In this document: piece after piece, positions 54,208-63,375 of the stretch
How positions within the stretch are numbered: position 1 is the stretch's first letter
Layout: every line of letters starts with the position of its first letter
Source of the DNA: Exiguobacterium acetylicum
Lineage (GTDB): Bacteria > Bacillota > Bacilli > Exiguobacteriales > Exiguobacteriaceae
DNA: 64,000 bases
Reading direction: 5' to 3'
Assembly (NCBI RefSeq): GCF_019890935.1
Contig: NZ_CP082333.1
Location: 212,001 to 276,000 of the forward strand
The notes under the pieces: model-generated
Told to the model about the DNA's origin: nothing
Database searches by the model: none
Seen by the model: the letters and a program-made list of their open reading frames with translations, nothing else
Made by a program: the position numbers and the translations under genes

Positions 54208-55029
54208 TTAACCTAGGGCTTTTTCGTTTCGATCAAGCATCCGACTCAGGTTGACGCCGAAACGCTCATTCTCGAGCTCCGTCAACGTTGCGGGCGTCAA
54301 ATCAGCGCCGAGCGCAAGTAACGCTTCATATGCACGACGTAAGCACTCCTCGACTGTCAAGGAAGTACCAAGCAGTTCCTCGAGTGACGCCATCGTTTCC
54401 GGCACGACGGTCGGGTAGACGAATTTCGTCGTCTCACCTTGAAGCGCTGCTGCGTAAAAGTCACGGACTAAAGCGGCGCGTTGACTTCCACTTCCGTTGA
54501 CACAAAGATAGATTTGAACGGCAACTCCGCCACGAACACGACGCTGGGAGATACCAGCGAATTTTTTACCGGCAATCGATAAGTCATAAGAACCGGGACA
54601 ATACGATCCGACGACTTCACCAGCGACGATTGCGTCCGTTTCTTGTGCGAACATACGACGGACAAGCGCCAGCATCGCTTCGTAACCACTGTCGATATCG
54701 ATGCCGCCGCGTTCCGGTAGGACGAGTGAAATATTTAAAACACCGGCGTCGAGGACGACGGCAAGACCACCTGAATTACGGACGACCGGTGAGAAACCAT
54801 GTTCCTGCAGGACAGCTACACCGTCAGCAAGATGAGGAAGACGGGCATCCTGGATGCCGAGGACGACGGTTTCGTGGTGAATCCAAGAGCGGAGTGCGGC
54901 TCCTTCTGTTGCAACGGAAGCACATAATGTGTCGTCCATCGCAAACGATTGTGTCGCATGGAAAGCAGTTCCGAGTGACGTTTGATCAAAAATACGATAA
55001 TGTTCTTGTTTTAAGAGTTCGATTCCCAT
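54208..55029 (-). CDS. lipL: Octanoyl-[GcvH]:protein N-octanoyltransferase
   Basis: A 273-residue protein of the LplA/LipB fold. [19 protein letters not shown] carries the catalytic Cys of LipL and the lysine-binding region; [24 protein letters not shown] is the substrate-pocket segment. In Bacillus, LipL moves octanoyl or lipoyl groups from GcvH to the E2 subunits of dehydrogenases. The close YwfL-like sequence and the presence of Cys argue for LipL over LplA or LipM. It shares a transcript with a downstream DegV-family gene. Confidence 0.88.
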   Translation of the reverse strand: MGIELLKQEHYRIFDQTSLGTAFHATQSFAMDDTLCASVATEGAALRSWIHHETVVLGIQDARLPHLADGVAVLQEHGFSPVVRNSGGLAVVLDAGVLNISLVLPERGGIDIDSGYEAMLALVRRMFAQETDAIVAGEVVGSYCPGSYDLSIAGKKFAGISQRRVRGGVAVQIYLCVNGSGSQRAALVRDFYAAALQGETTKFVYPTVVPETMASLEELLGTSLTVEECLRRAYEALLALGADLTPATLTELENERFGVNLSRMLDRNEKALG

Positions 55030-55174
55030 AGGCTCGTTCCTTTATTGTAGATTTGCGACATCATTATAGCACAGGGTGTGTAAAGTTTCTGTGCGAAGCG
55101 CCGCGGGAGACAGGAATCCTTGGAAACAAAACCGAACAACAACGACATAGACACGATTTAAAGGAGAGAAACAT

Positions 55175-56482
55175 ATGTATCAATCATTAGGACAATTAAA
55201 GGAAACGAAGGTCTTCAAAGATCCGGTTCATCGCTATATCTATGTCAGTGATCAGTTGATTTGGCAACTGATTGGTACACGTGAATTTCAGCGACTACGC
55301 CGGATCAAGCAACTGGGAACATCCTTTTTGACGTTTCATGGAGCAGAACACACACGGTTCCATCATTCGCTCGGTGTCTATGAAATCACGCGTCAACTGA
55401 TCGATGTCTTCAACGGTCGCGCCGATTGGGATGATCAGTACCGGGAATTGACGCTGGCTGCGGCACTTTTACACGATGTCGGACACGGTCCGTTTTCGCA
55501 CGCATTCGAGAACGTCTTCGGTGTTAACCACGAGACGTGGACAGAGCGGATCATTCTCGGGGATACGGAAATCAAGAAAGTCCTCGACCAAGTCGGAGAC
55601 GGATTTGCGGAAGAAGTAGCGTCGATCATCAACAAGACGCATCCGAATCAACTGCTCGTCACGATGATCAGCTCACAACTCGACGTCGATCGGATGGATT
55701 ACTTATTACGCGATGCGCACTTTGCCGGTGTCAGCTACGGAAAATTCGATCTCGAGCGGATGCTTCGGGTATTGCGTCCTGCCCATAATCAGATGGTCGT
55801 CAAACAATCCGGAATGCATTCGATCGAAGACTACATCATGCGAAGATATCAGATGTATTGGCAAGTCTATCTGCATCCGGTAACACGGTCGAGTGATTAC
55901 CTATTAAAGGCTATTCTTGAGCGGGCGCAGGAATTGTATCTGTCAGGTTATCCATTTACCATCGCACCGATCCATTTGATGCCGCTATTTGATCAGAAGA
56001 TGGAGTTGCGTGATTTCCTTGGGCTCGATGAGACGATCGTCTACTTCTATTTTCAGCAGTGGGCGAACGAGCAGGATCCAATCCTTGCTGATCTCTCGAG
56101 GCGATTCGTTGACCGAAAGTTGTTCAAGTATGTCGATTATCCGGCTGAAAAACGTGAACTCGTCCACGATAAGTTGTGTGAGTTGTTCGAAGCAATCGGC
56201 TTGAATCCGACGTACTATCTGCTTGAAGATAAACTCAGTCGTCTTCCTTATGATTTATATGGAGATAACGGTGAAATCAGTAAGCAACCGATCATGTTGC
56301 AGATGAAGGATGGGCAAATGAAAGAGATTTCGCAAGTTTCACCACTCGTTCAAGCCATCGCGACGTCACGCCAGACGGATGAAAAGCTGTTCTTCCCGCA
56401 AGAAATTTTGCACGACTTGCGCGAACATGCGAATGAGAAGATGCAGATCGACCAGTTATTGATTGGTAGCGTGACATCATGA
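55175..56482 (+). CDS. HD-domain phosphohydrolase (YwfO-like)
   Basis: A 435-residue HD-superfamily protein related to dGTPases. The metal ligands are visible in HTRFHHSLGVYEI, ALLHDVGHGPFSHAFEN and the later SSQLDVDRMDYLLRDA. DPVHRYIYVSD at the N-terminus is the usual start of this branch. YwfO of Bacillus hydrolyses (d)NTPs. AAAGGAGAG precedes the ATG. Its stop overlaps the next gene, a kinase-like gene, by 4 bases (ATGA). Confidence 0.9.
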   Translation: MYQSLGQLKETKVFKDPVHRYIYVSDQLIWQLIGTREFQRLRRIKQLGTSFLTFHGAEHTRFHHSLGVYEITRQLIDVFNGRADWDDQYRELTLAAALLHDVGHGPFSHAFENVFGVNHETWTERIILGDTEIKKVLDQVGDGFAEEVASIINKTHPNQLLVTMISSQLDVDRMDYLLRDAHFAGVSYGKFDLERMLRVLRPAHNQMVVKQSGMHSIEDYIMRRYQMYWQVYLHPVTRSSDYLLKAILERAQELYLSGYPFTIAPIHLMPLFDQKMELRDFLGLDETIVYFYFQQWANEQDPILADLSRRFVDRKLFKYVDYPAEKRELVHDKLCELFEAIGLNPTYYLLEDKLSRLPYDLYGDNGEISKQPIMLQMKDGQMKEISQVSPLVQAIATSRQTDEKLFFPQEILHDLREHANEKMQIDQLLIGSVTS

Positions 56483-57336
56483 TATCGTCCGCTGTCCTTA
56501 CGAAAATCTTGCAACAGCTTGGACAGGAGGGAGGAGAGGTCGAAGTCCTAAAAGGCGCGACATCCTCCCTTGTTTTTCGGGTCGGTGAGGGAATTCTTCG
56601 CGTCCATACGAATCAAGACTGGCTACAGGAGGAGCCGGATCTTGTCTTGCACGAGGTGTTTGCGTTACAAGTAGCAGGTGACTTAGCACCAGATGTACTG
56701 GACTATCAAACAGGTGTTAAGGACGAAGTACCACCATGGTTATATATGACCCGCTCACCAGGAGAGATCTGGCTTGATCAGGTAGACGAGCAGTATGTCG
56801 AACGACTGGCGCAGATGCTTGCGGCGATCCATGCGCTACCGGTACCAGAATCTCGGTATGTCTATCAGCCGTATGCGACGGAGCGTCACGTTCCGACGTG
56901 GACGCAGCATCCGGAGAGATGGCGTCAGCTACTGGCGGTCGAACCGGACGAAAGTCAAACGATTCGATTCATTCATCGGGATTTTCATCCGGTCAATGTG
57001 TTATACGAAATGAACGGAACGTGTCATACGATTGATTGGGTGAATGCGTGTGTAGGACCCATTGAAGTCGACCTTGCGCATTGTCGTTTGAATCTTGCCT
57101 TGCTCGAATCCGTTGAGATAGCGGATCATTTTTTAAAAAGTTACCTTAAACAGACGAAACGTTCCTACGATCACGCATGGGATATCCGGGCTGTTTTTGA
57201 TTTTGGACCTGAAACGATTGACGTCTATCCGGGGTGGAAAGCATATGGAAGGCAAAACCTTAGTCAGGACAATGTTCGGGAACGCTTGGAAAAGTTTGTC
57301 TTGAAAGTCTATGAAAATAACGAAAGCGGTTACTAA
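56479..57336 (+). CDS. Aminoglycoside phosphotransferase (APH) family protein
   Basis: A 285-residue kinase-like protein. The catalytic loop reads FIHRDFHPVNVLY (about residues 160-172) and the metal-binding Asp is in IDWVNACVGP. The N-terminal lobe has VEVLKGATSSLVFRVG, a nucleotide-loop region. The family phosphorylates antibiotics or small metabolites; a resistance role should not be assumed. Translation is coupled to the YwfO-like gene, so a housekeeping substrate is more likely. Confidence 0.85.
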   Translation: MISSAVLTKILQQLGQEGGEVEVLKGATSSLVFRVGEGILRVHTNQDWLQEEPDLVLHEVFALQVAGDLAPDVLDYQTGVKDEVPPWLYMTRSPGEIWLDQVDEQYVERLAQMLAAIHALPVPESRYVYQPYATERHVPTWTQHPERWRQLLAVEPDESQTIRFIHRDFHPVNVLYEMNGTCHTIDWVNACVGPIEVDLAHCRLNLALLESVEIADHFLKSYLKQTKRSYDHAWDIRAVFDFGPETIDVYPGWKAYGRQNLSQDNVRERLEKFVLKVYENNESGY

Positions 57337-57458
57337 ATGAACTTTTCCTCTTGTAGTTCTTCGAAATATTGATTATTCTATTACTTGGAAAGAGATTAAA
57401 CGTCAGACATCGTACGAATGTACAACTGATAAACAACTAATAGATAGAGGGGTACTTC

Positions 57459-58637
57459 ATGAAATATCTTATCGCACTACTCGGACTGGCTATCGTTTTC
57501 GGCTTGGCACTCCTTGTCAGCAGTAACCGTAAAGGCATCAAATTGAAACCGCTTGCGGTCATGCTAGTTCTTCAGCTCGTACTTGGGTTTATTTTACTCA
57601 ATACATCGTTCGGATATATCGTCATTCGTGGCGTCGCGAAAGTCTTTGAAAAACTGCTTAGTTATGCGGCAATCGGAATTGATTTCGTCTTCGGTGGTTT
57701 AGCGAACGAAGGCGCACAACCATTCTTCATCAATGTCTTGTTACCGATCGTCTTCATCTCTGCTTTGATCGGGATTCTACAATTCACGAAGATTTTACCA
57801 CTCTTAATGCGCGGTATCGGTTTCGTCCTATCAAAAGTCAACGGTATGGGACGTCTTGAGTCTTACAACGCGGTTGCTTCAGCTGCGATAGGACAATCAG
57901 AAGTATTCATCACAGTTAAAAAACAAATCGGTCAATTACCAGCAAACCGCCTCTACACATTGTGTGCGTCAGCGATGTCGACGGTTTCGATGTCAATCGT
58001 CGGTGCATACATGACGATGGTCGAACCGAAATATGTCGTTACAGCAATCGTCTTGAACTTGTTCGGTGGTTTCATGATCGTCTCGATCATCAACCCGTAC
58101 ACGGTTGACCCGGAAGAAGATATTCTTGAAATCGTCGAAGAAAAACAAACGTTCTTCGAAATGCTCGGCGAGTACATCATGGATGGATTCAAAGTCGCAA
58201 TCATCGTTGGTGCGATGTTGATTGGTTACAATGCCTTGATCGGAATGGTCAACGATATCTTCTTGATGGTTCTAAACATCTCGTTCCAAGAAATCCTCGG
58301 ATACATCTTTGCACCGTTCGCTTTCATCATGGGTATTCCATGGGCAGAAGCTGTCAGTGCCGGTAGTGTCATGGCAACGAAATTGATCACGAACGAATTC
58401 GTTGCGATGTTGAGCCTTCCTGAGTACTCAAAAGAATTCTCGGAACGCACACTCGGAATCGTGTCTGTCTTCTTGATCTCGTTTGCGAACTTCTCGTCGA
58501 TCGGAATCATCGCTGGTGCGGTTAAAGGATTGAACGACCGTCAAGGAAGCGTTGCGGCTAGTTTTGGTCTGAAGTTACTCTACGGCGCAACACTCGTCAG
58601 TGTCTTGACGGCAATCGTCGTCAGCGTCTTACTGTAA
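57459..58637 (+). CDS. Nucleoside transporter (NupC/CNT family)
   Basis: A 392-residue concentrative nucleoside transporter with about 10 helices. GQSEVFITVKKQIGQLPANRLYTL carries the conserved Gln/Ser/Glu nucleoside-binding residues, and FANFSSIGIIAGAVKGL is the second signature. It imports nucleosides with protons or sodium. AGAGGGG precedes the ATG. Single gene with a strong terminator. Substrate preference (pyrimidine or purine) cannot be told. Confidence 0.93.
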   Translation: MKYLIALLGLAIVFGLALLVSSNRKGIKLKPLAVMLVLQLVLGFILLNTSFGYIVIRGVAKVFEKLLSYAAIGIDFVFGGLANEGAQPFFINVLLPIVFISALIGILQFTKILPLLMRGIGFVLSKVNGMGRLESYNAVASAAIGQSEVFITVKKQIGQLPANRLYTLCASAMSTVSMSIVGAYMTMVEPKYVVTAIVLNLFGGFMIVSIINPYTVDPEEDILEIVEEKQTFFEMLGEYIMDGFKVAIIVGAMLIGYNALIGMVNDIFLMVLNISFQEILGYIFAPFAFIMGIPWAEAVSAGSVMATKLITNEFVAMLSLPEYSKEFSERTLGIVSVFLISFANFSSIGIIAGAVKGLNDRQGSVAASFGLKLLYGATLVSVLTAIVVSVLL

Positions 58638-58650
58638 TCGTTACACATAT

Positions 58651-58690
58651 GAAAGAGCAATGGATCAGCAGATCCATTGCTCTTTTTGTT
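58651..58690 (+). terminator. Intrinsic terminator after the nucleoside transporter
   Basis: AAAGAGCAATGGATC pairs with GATCCATTGCTCTTT around AGCA, followed by T-tracts. Confidence 0.92.
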
Positions 58691-58692
58691 TT

Positions 58693-59337
58693 TCATTCAG
58701 TTGATCCATGCGAAGCAATCCCGACACGGACGCGATGATGGGTTCCGTCACGATAAACTTCAAAGGCGAACTGGGCGACGTTTTCCCGGGGAATCGGGCC
58801 TGTCGGTGCAGTGAAACGTGTCGTCTCGATTAACAGGTCATCAGCAGCAAGTGCGTTGTCTTCCGTCAGTTGTGTTGGACAGATGACGGTGAAGTCGACG
58901 TCTGCATCCTTTAGGGTCAGATAAGCTTTCAAGTGATCCTCGGCTGCAATCGTCGAGCGTCGACGGGACTCACTCGATTGGAAACGATACTTCCCTGGTT
59001 CTTCTGATGCATCGAGAATGCCTGCTGTACCAATGAAGACGATCCGTTCGATGCCTACTTCCTTCATCTTCGTGACGAGATGTGGAATCGCTGTCGAGAG
59101 GACCTGCTGTTGATCGGTACCGAGACAACTGAAGACAGCGGTGCTTCCTGCAAGTGCTTGTTCGAGATCCTCTGGATTTGTCGCATCTCCTGTCAGGACG
59201 TGAAGTCGGTCATGGACGGGTAAGTCCGGTGACATGGAACGTACGAGTGCACGAACGTCGTAGCCGTCTTCTAATAACCGATCAATCAAAGGTCGACCCG
59301 TTCGACCGGTCGCACCAAGTACAGTAACAGTAGTCAT
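58693..59337 (-). CDS. NAD(P)-binding protein, NmrA/atypical SDR type
   Basis: A 214-residue Rossmann protein with the N-terminal motif VTVLGATGRTGRPLID, the extended/atypical SDR glycine pattern. There is a SCLGTD segment and VFIGTAGILDA, but no clear YxxxK, so it belongs with NmrA-like reductases or sensors. AAGGAGG precedes the ATG. It could be a quinone or flavin reductase; the function is not determinable. It lies downstream of a tautomerase gene on the same strand, separated by a terminator. Confidence 0.82.
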   Translation of the reverse strand: MTTVTVLGATGRTGRPLIDRLLEDGYDVRALVRSMSPDLPVHDRLHVLTGDATNPEDLEQALAGSTAVFSCLGTDQQQVLSTAIPHLVTKMKEVGIERIVFIGTAGILDASEEPGKYRFQSSESRRRSTIAAEDHLKAYLTLKDADVDFTVICPTQLTEDNALAADDLLIETTRFTAPTGPIPRENVAQFAFEVYRDGTHHRVRVGIASHGSTE

Positions 59338-59369
59338 AAGTTTTCCTCCTTAGAGATCAAGTAGATGGG

Positions 59370-59405
59370 AAAAAGAGACGTGCGGTAACGACCGGACGTC
59401 TCTTG
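59370..59405 (-). terminator. Intrinsic terminator after the tautomerase gene
   Basis: AGAGACGTCCGGT pairs with ACCGCACGTCTCT (one mismatch), followed by five T on the minus strand. Confidence 0.85.
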
Positions 59406-59409
59406 TTGT

Positions 59410-59595
59410 TTATTTATCCGCGAACATGACGCCAGCTTGACCGTAATCTGTTTTTTCCATCTCTTCGATGAAGACCGTGATGTTTTCTTTAGGAGCATTC
59501 GTCGTTTCCGACACTGCTTCCGTGACTTTTTCAATCAAGGCACGTTTTTGTTCGACTGTACGACCCGATAACATTTTAACCGTAACATATGGCAT
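59410..59595 (-). CDS. 4-oxalocrotonate tautomerase family protein
   Basis: A 61-residue tautomerase. The catalytic Pro follows the initiator Met (MPYVTVKML), and RTVEQKRALIEKVTEAV and ENITVFIEEM are family-typical; the length equals the usual subunit of the hexameric enzyme. The start at 59595 has GGGGGAAA upstream; the longer frame to 59793 would hide the N-terminal Pro and is rejected. The natural substrate is unknown. Confidence 0.92.
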   Translation of the reverse strand: MPYVTVKMLSGRTVEQKRALIEKVTEAVSETTNAPKENITVFIEEMEKTDYGQAGVMFADK

Positions 59596-59763
59596 GACTT
59601 CATTTCCCCCTCTAACATGATGACGATACGCCATCAGTATAGCGCATTCGATAGGGGATTCGTCAATTCGAACATCGTTTTCGAAAAAGAAGGGTATAAG
59701 GTAGGAGCTATTCTTGTCGGAAGCGAAGGTAGTCATACACATACGGCAGAAAAGGAGAGACAT

Positions 59764-60288
59764 ATGGACGCAATCATACGGAAGAAGATTCATACGTTAC
59801 TGATTTTTGATCGGGCGTTACCGGAAGATACGAATTATCCGTTGGCTGGTGCAAAAGGACTCGAAGTCGCAGATATCGTCTTTGAACAGAACATTCCATT
59901 CGGTCGACTCGTTACGGATAAAGAACTCGCTCAACTGCTGAACCAAAAAGAAGCAAAGCGATACGGGATGTTGACGTTGCTTGAAGACGATGTACGTTTC
60001 AAACCGTTGTTTCAAAATCGAAAACCGACGGCTGACATGGAAGAAGAGGTCGAGGCGAAGGTACGAGAACTCGCGCATCAGTTACGTGCGATTCGGTCGC
60101 GGTGTTCTTCACTGGAACGTCTCTTTTTGTTCGGTCGTGCGGCGCAAACTCTGTTTGACCGCGCTTTGGTTCATCTTGAAGAGGTCAATCCCCCGGCACA
60201 TGAGGAAATTGCGTCCATGACGTGTTATCGTCTCCCAACGATTCGCCGAGCGACAGAGGAACAATTACAGCTTCTCCGTTACGAGTGA
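59764..60288 (+). CDS. Uncharacterised soluble protein
   Basis: A 174-residue protein without membrane segment or signal peptide, starting MDAIIRKKIHTLLIFDRAL. The middle contains KEAKRYGMLTLLEDDV, and the second half is rich in charged helices (EEEVEAKVRELAHQLRAIRS). I do not recognise a family. The start at 59764 is supported by AAAAGGAGAG; the frame upstream to 59617 overlaps the divergent tautomerase promoter. It precedes the YwhD-like gene by 65 bases and may be co-transcribed. Confidence 0.65.
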   Translation: MDAIIRKKIHTLLIFDRALPEDTNYPLAGAKGLEVADIVFEQNIPFGRLVTDKELAQLLNQKEAKRYGMLTLLEDDVRFKPLFQNRKPTADMEEEVEAKVRELAHQLRAIRSRCSSLERLFLFGRAAQTLFDRALVHLEEVNPPAHEEIASMTCYRLPTIRRATEEQLQLLRYE

Positions 60289-60353
60289 CGGGTTGCAGAC
60301 ACCTCGGAATACGGTATGATAGAAGCAACAGGATTAAAAGGGGACAAAACACG

Positions 60354-60848
60354 ATGGAAAAAAAGATTAACTTCAATATCATTTCAGATAACTCTACAGA
60401 TGGTCACGGAGGATTTGGTGTCGGAACACTCAGTTTAAATAGTATGTCACCCGTCATCATTTCTCCGGAAGACGGTGAAGCTTACATCGATATGGGCGCG
60501 ATGCACGCGAAAGCAGCCATCGAGAAACGCGTCAAGTTCACGACGGACAAAGCAGATACGCCAAACGGTAAACTGTACTGGATCGTCTGGGTGACGGTCG
60601 GTCGTAAGCCGGAAGGATTCTATTACGGTGGTGTGGCTGCGTGCGATTTGCTAGTCGATGCGGAAGCGCGTCGCGGATTCAAGATTCTTGCTGATCACGT
60701 CAATAAGATGGATAAATCCCTTAAAGGACGGATCGTCGTTGATCATATGGATGAGCGTTCAAAGGAATTGTTGCGTGATTTCTTACAGACACATAAACCG
60801 GAGATGTGGGAAAACGCTGACGCTGCTTTACATGAAGCGTTGGTCTAA
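60354..60848 (+). CDS. YwhD family protein
   Basis: A 164-residue protein matching the YwhD family of Bacillota: KINFNIISDNSTDGHGGFGVG at the N-terminus and DMGAMHAKAAIEKRVKF and YYGGVAACDLLVD in the middle. Function unknown, cytosolic. The start at 60354 has AAAAGGGGA 9 bases upstream; the frame from 60222 overlaps the previous gene. A terminator follows. Confidence 0.88.
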   Translation: MEKKINFNIISDNSTDGHGGFGVGTLSLNSMSPVIISPEDGEAYIDMGAMHAKAAIEKRVKFTTDKADTPNGKLYWIVWVTVGRKPEGFYYGGVAACDLLVDAEARRGFKILADHVNKMDKSLKGRIVVDHMDERSKELLRDFLQTHKPEMWENADAALHEALV

Positions 60849-60850
60849 AC

Positions 60851-60884
60851 AAAGAACGTGTGCCGTGGCACACGTTCTTTTTTC
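60851..60884. terminator. Terminator after the YwhD gene
   Basis: AAAGAACGTGTGCC pairs with GGCACACGTTCTTT and is followed by T on the plus strand; A-rich on the other side, so it can also end the converging phosphoesterase transcript. Confidence 0.9.
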
Positions 60885-61728
60885 ATGGTCGTTTTAGCGT
60901 CAGGACGACGAGCTCTGGATGGTTGAACAGACGAAACGGAAACAGACTGTTCCCGAGACCACGACTGACGATCAGTTCGGTCCGCTGTTCCTGATAGCGA
61001 CCTGCCGTTACATTCGGAAAGAATCCTTGACCGGGCGCATACAGACCTTCCGTAAACGGCAGGCGAATCTGCCCACCGTGCGCATGACCGGACAAGACGA
61101 GATCAATGGAACGCTCCGCATACAAGGATTTATATTCCGGACGATGGGCAAGCAAAAGTTGAAATGCATCAGGTGACACGTCTTGCAGTGCTTGATCGAG
61201 ACTTTGACGAATCCCATCCGGTTCCGATAGCCCTTCGCGCCATCGTGTCGTCGTCGGGTCATCGATACCGAGTAACGAAATCGATTGACCTTGGTATTCG
61301 ATGACGCGCGATTCATTCCGGAGAACGGTGACACCTAGTTGTTCAAGCTTTGGCAAAATCGTTAGATTGCGTCGAACCTCATGATTCCCAGTGACGAAGT
61401 AGACCGGGTATCGATCAACGAGCGCTTTCATGAGTATAAGAGCAGTTTCTTCACCGTTTCGTCTTGAGTCAATCAAATCGCCAGTCATCACAACGAGATC
61501 CGGCTTTTCGCGATCAATCTTTTTCAGTAGTCGTTTTTGTTCATTCCCGAACGCCTTGCCATGTAAATCTGCGATCTGAACGACACGATAACCATCAAAT
61601 GCTTCCGGTAAGCGACTTGACGTCATCGTCATCTGTGAGACATCTATGACGTTATTTTCACGATATAAAAACCAGCTTCCTAAGGCGAGGACGCTGAGGG
61701 ATACTAACCAGCGTGTAAGTTTTCGCAT
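60883..61728 (-). CDS. Membrane-anchored metallophosphoesterase
   Basis: A 281-residue calcineurin-like phosphoesterase with an N-terminal membrane anchor (about residues 6-22) and the metal motifs in order: IADLHG, TGDLID, TGNHE, and the distal SGHAHGGQ. This is the YkuE/YaeI-like branch, whose members act on lipid or nucleotide phosphates at the outer side of the membrane. The ATG at 61728 is chosen because GAGGTG lies just upstream; a GTG at 61740 is the alternative start. Monocistronic or at the end of a unit. Confidence 0.88.
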   Translation of the reverse strand: MRKLTRWLVSLSVLALGSWFLYRENNVIDVSQMTMTSSRLPEAFDGYRVVQIADLHGKAFGNEQKRLLKKIDREKPDLVVMTGDLIDSRRNGEETALILMKALVDRYPVYFVTGNHEVRRNLTILPKLEQLGVTVLRNESRVIEYQGQSISLLGIDDPTTTRWREGLSEPDGIRQSLDQALQDVSPDAFQLLLAHRPEYKSLYAERSIDLVLSGHAHGGQIRLPFTEGLYAPGQGFFPNVTAGRYQEQRTELIVSRGLGNSLFPFRLFNHPELVVLTLKRP

Positions 61729-61770
61729 GAGCCACCTCACTTCTTTCTACTTCGTATAATTCAGGATAAC

Positions 61771-61806
61771 AAAAAAGACCTCCTTCCGTATGCGACGGAA
61801 GGAGGA
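61771..61806 (-). terminator. Intrinsic terminator after the BCCT gene
   Basis: CCTCCTTCCGTCGC pairs with the GCGACGGAAGGAGG-type arm (ACGGAAGGAGG) on the minus strand, followed by six T. Confidence 0.88.
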
Positions 61807-61818
61807 ATTCAAAACGAT

Positions 61819-63375
61819 TTAGGCATCTTGTTTTAAGTCTGTGACTTCTTTTTGCGCATCGGGTTCTTCCGATAAATCTTTGAATAGGGCGATGACCATC
61901 ATGCCGACGACGAAGATGAACGGGAAGGCAGCTAGAACAGCTGCTGCCTGTAGGGCACTCAATCCTCCGGCATACAGTAAGACGGCGGCGATTGAAGACT
62001 GGATGATACCCCAAGCAAGCTTGATGCGTAAGCTTGGCATCAGACTACCACCAGACGATAGCATACCGAGAACATATGTCGCGGAGTCAGCCGACGTAAT
62101 GAAGAACGTCGTAATCAAGAAGACAGCGACGATGCTAAGGAATGTGCCTAGGCCACCGAATGTCTCAAACAGAGCGAACATACCGGTTTCGACTCCTTTA
62201 TCGTTAACCGTCGAGATCAAATCAACGTTTTGGAACAGTTCGTTCCAGATCGCTGAGCCACCGAAGACAGAGAACCAAAGGAGACCAAAGATCGTTGGGA
62301 CGAGCATAATCCCGATGACGAACTCACGAATCGTCCGTCCTTTCGAGACACGGGCGATGAACGTTCCGACGAATGGTGACCAGGAAATCCACCATGCCCA
62401 GTAGAAGATCGTCCAATCGTTGATCCAGCCGCGTTCGTCTGGATTAAAGGCAGATGCCCGGAAACTCATGACCGGTAAGTTTTGCAAATAAGCACCTGTT
62501 GTTTGCACGAAGAGGTCCATGATGAAACTGAACGGTCCGAGGAACAGGACACCGATCATCAACAGAACGGCAAGGACGATATTGGCGTTACTGAGACGAA
62601 CGATTCCTTTATCGAGTCCGGATGCCGCACTCATCATGTAAAGGACAGACACAACGACAATGATAATCATTTGTGTCAGGAAGGAGTTGGGAATACTACT
62701 CGTTAGGAAGTTCAGTCCACCTGAGATTTGTTGTGCACCAAGACCGAGTGACGTCGCGACACCGAATGCCGTTGCGACGATGGCGAGTACTTCGACGGTA
62801 CCTTTACCGGCAGAAGCATACCGAGGCTTCATCAATGAAGCGACCGTGTCACCAATCGTAGCTGGACGTCCTTTTCGGAATGTAGAGTAAGCGATCGCAA
62901 GCGCGACGATCGCGTATAATGCCCAAGGATGTAATCCCCAGTGGAAGAATGAATAGCGCATCGCGAGGCGTGCTGCTTCCGTTGGATCATCTGTTGCGAC
63001 TGGCGGTGTATGGAAGTGCGTCAATGGCTCTGAGACACCCCAGAAGACAAGACCGATTCCCATACCAGCACTGAAGAGCATCGCAAACCAAGAAATGAGA
63101 CCATATTCAGGACGGTCCGAATCCTTACCAAGTCGGATGGAACCGAAGCGGGAAAAGATTAAAAAGATAGCAATGATTAAAAAAGCACTCATGCCGAGAA
63201 GATAAAGCCAGCCAAATCCGTTAGAGACAAAGGATTGTGCTTTAGCTGTGACATTTCCGAGACTAGCTGCACCGATTAGGGATTCCGGTAAGATTCCCCA
63301 TATGGTAAAGAGCACACAGAAAATGACGGATACCATAAAGACTTTTGTGATCTTACTTTTTCGATTATTTTCCAT
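61819..63375 (-). CDS. BCCT family betaine/carnitine/choline transporter
   Basis: A 518-residue, 12-helix transporter for quaternary ammonium osmolytes. GMGIGLVFWGVSEPLTHF, FFHWGLHPWALYAIVALAIAY and the tryptophan-rich YWAWWISWSPFVGTFIARVSKG are unmistakable BCCT motifs (aromatic betaine box). The protein resembles OpuD/BetL. The start at 63375 follows GAAGGTG 9 bases upstream; the longer ATG frame to 63588 runs through the promoter region. It likely imports glycine betaine for osmoprotection. A SigB-like promoter upstream fits a stress role. Confidence 0.95.
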   Translation of the reverse strand: MENNRKSKITKVFMVSVIFCVLFTIWGILPESLIGAASLGNVTAKAQSFVSNGFGWLYLLGMSAFLIIAIFLIFSRFGSIRLGKDSDRPEYGLISWFAMLFSAGMGIGLVFWGVSEPLTHFHTPPVATDDPTEAARLAMRYSFFHWGLHPWALYAIVALAIAYSTFRKGRPATIGDTVASLMKPRYASAGKGTVEVLAIVATAFGVATSLGLGAQQISGGLNFLTSSIPNSFLTQMIIIVVVSVLYMMSAASGLDKGIVRLSNANIVLAVLLMIGVLFLGPFSFIMDLFVQTTGAYLQNLPVMSFRASAFNPDERGWINDWTIFYWAWWISWSPFVGTFIARVSKGRTIREFVIGIMLVPTIFGLLWFSVFGGSAIWNELFQNVDLISTVNDKGVETGMFALFETFGGLGTFLSIVAVFLITTFFITSADSATYVLGMLSSGGSLMPSLRIKLAWGIIQSSIAAVLLYAGGLSALQAAAVLAAFPFIFVVGMMVIALFKDLSEEPDAQKEVTDLKQDA

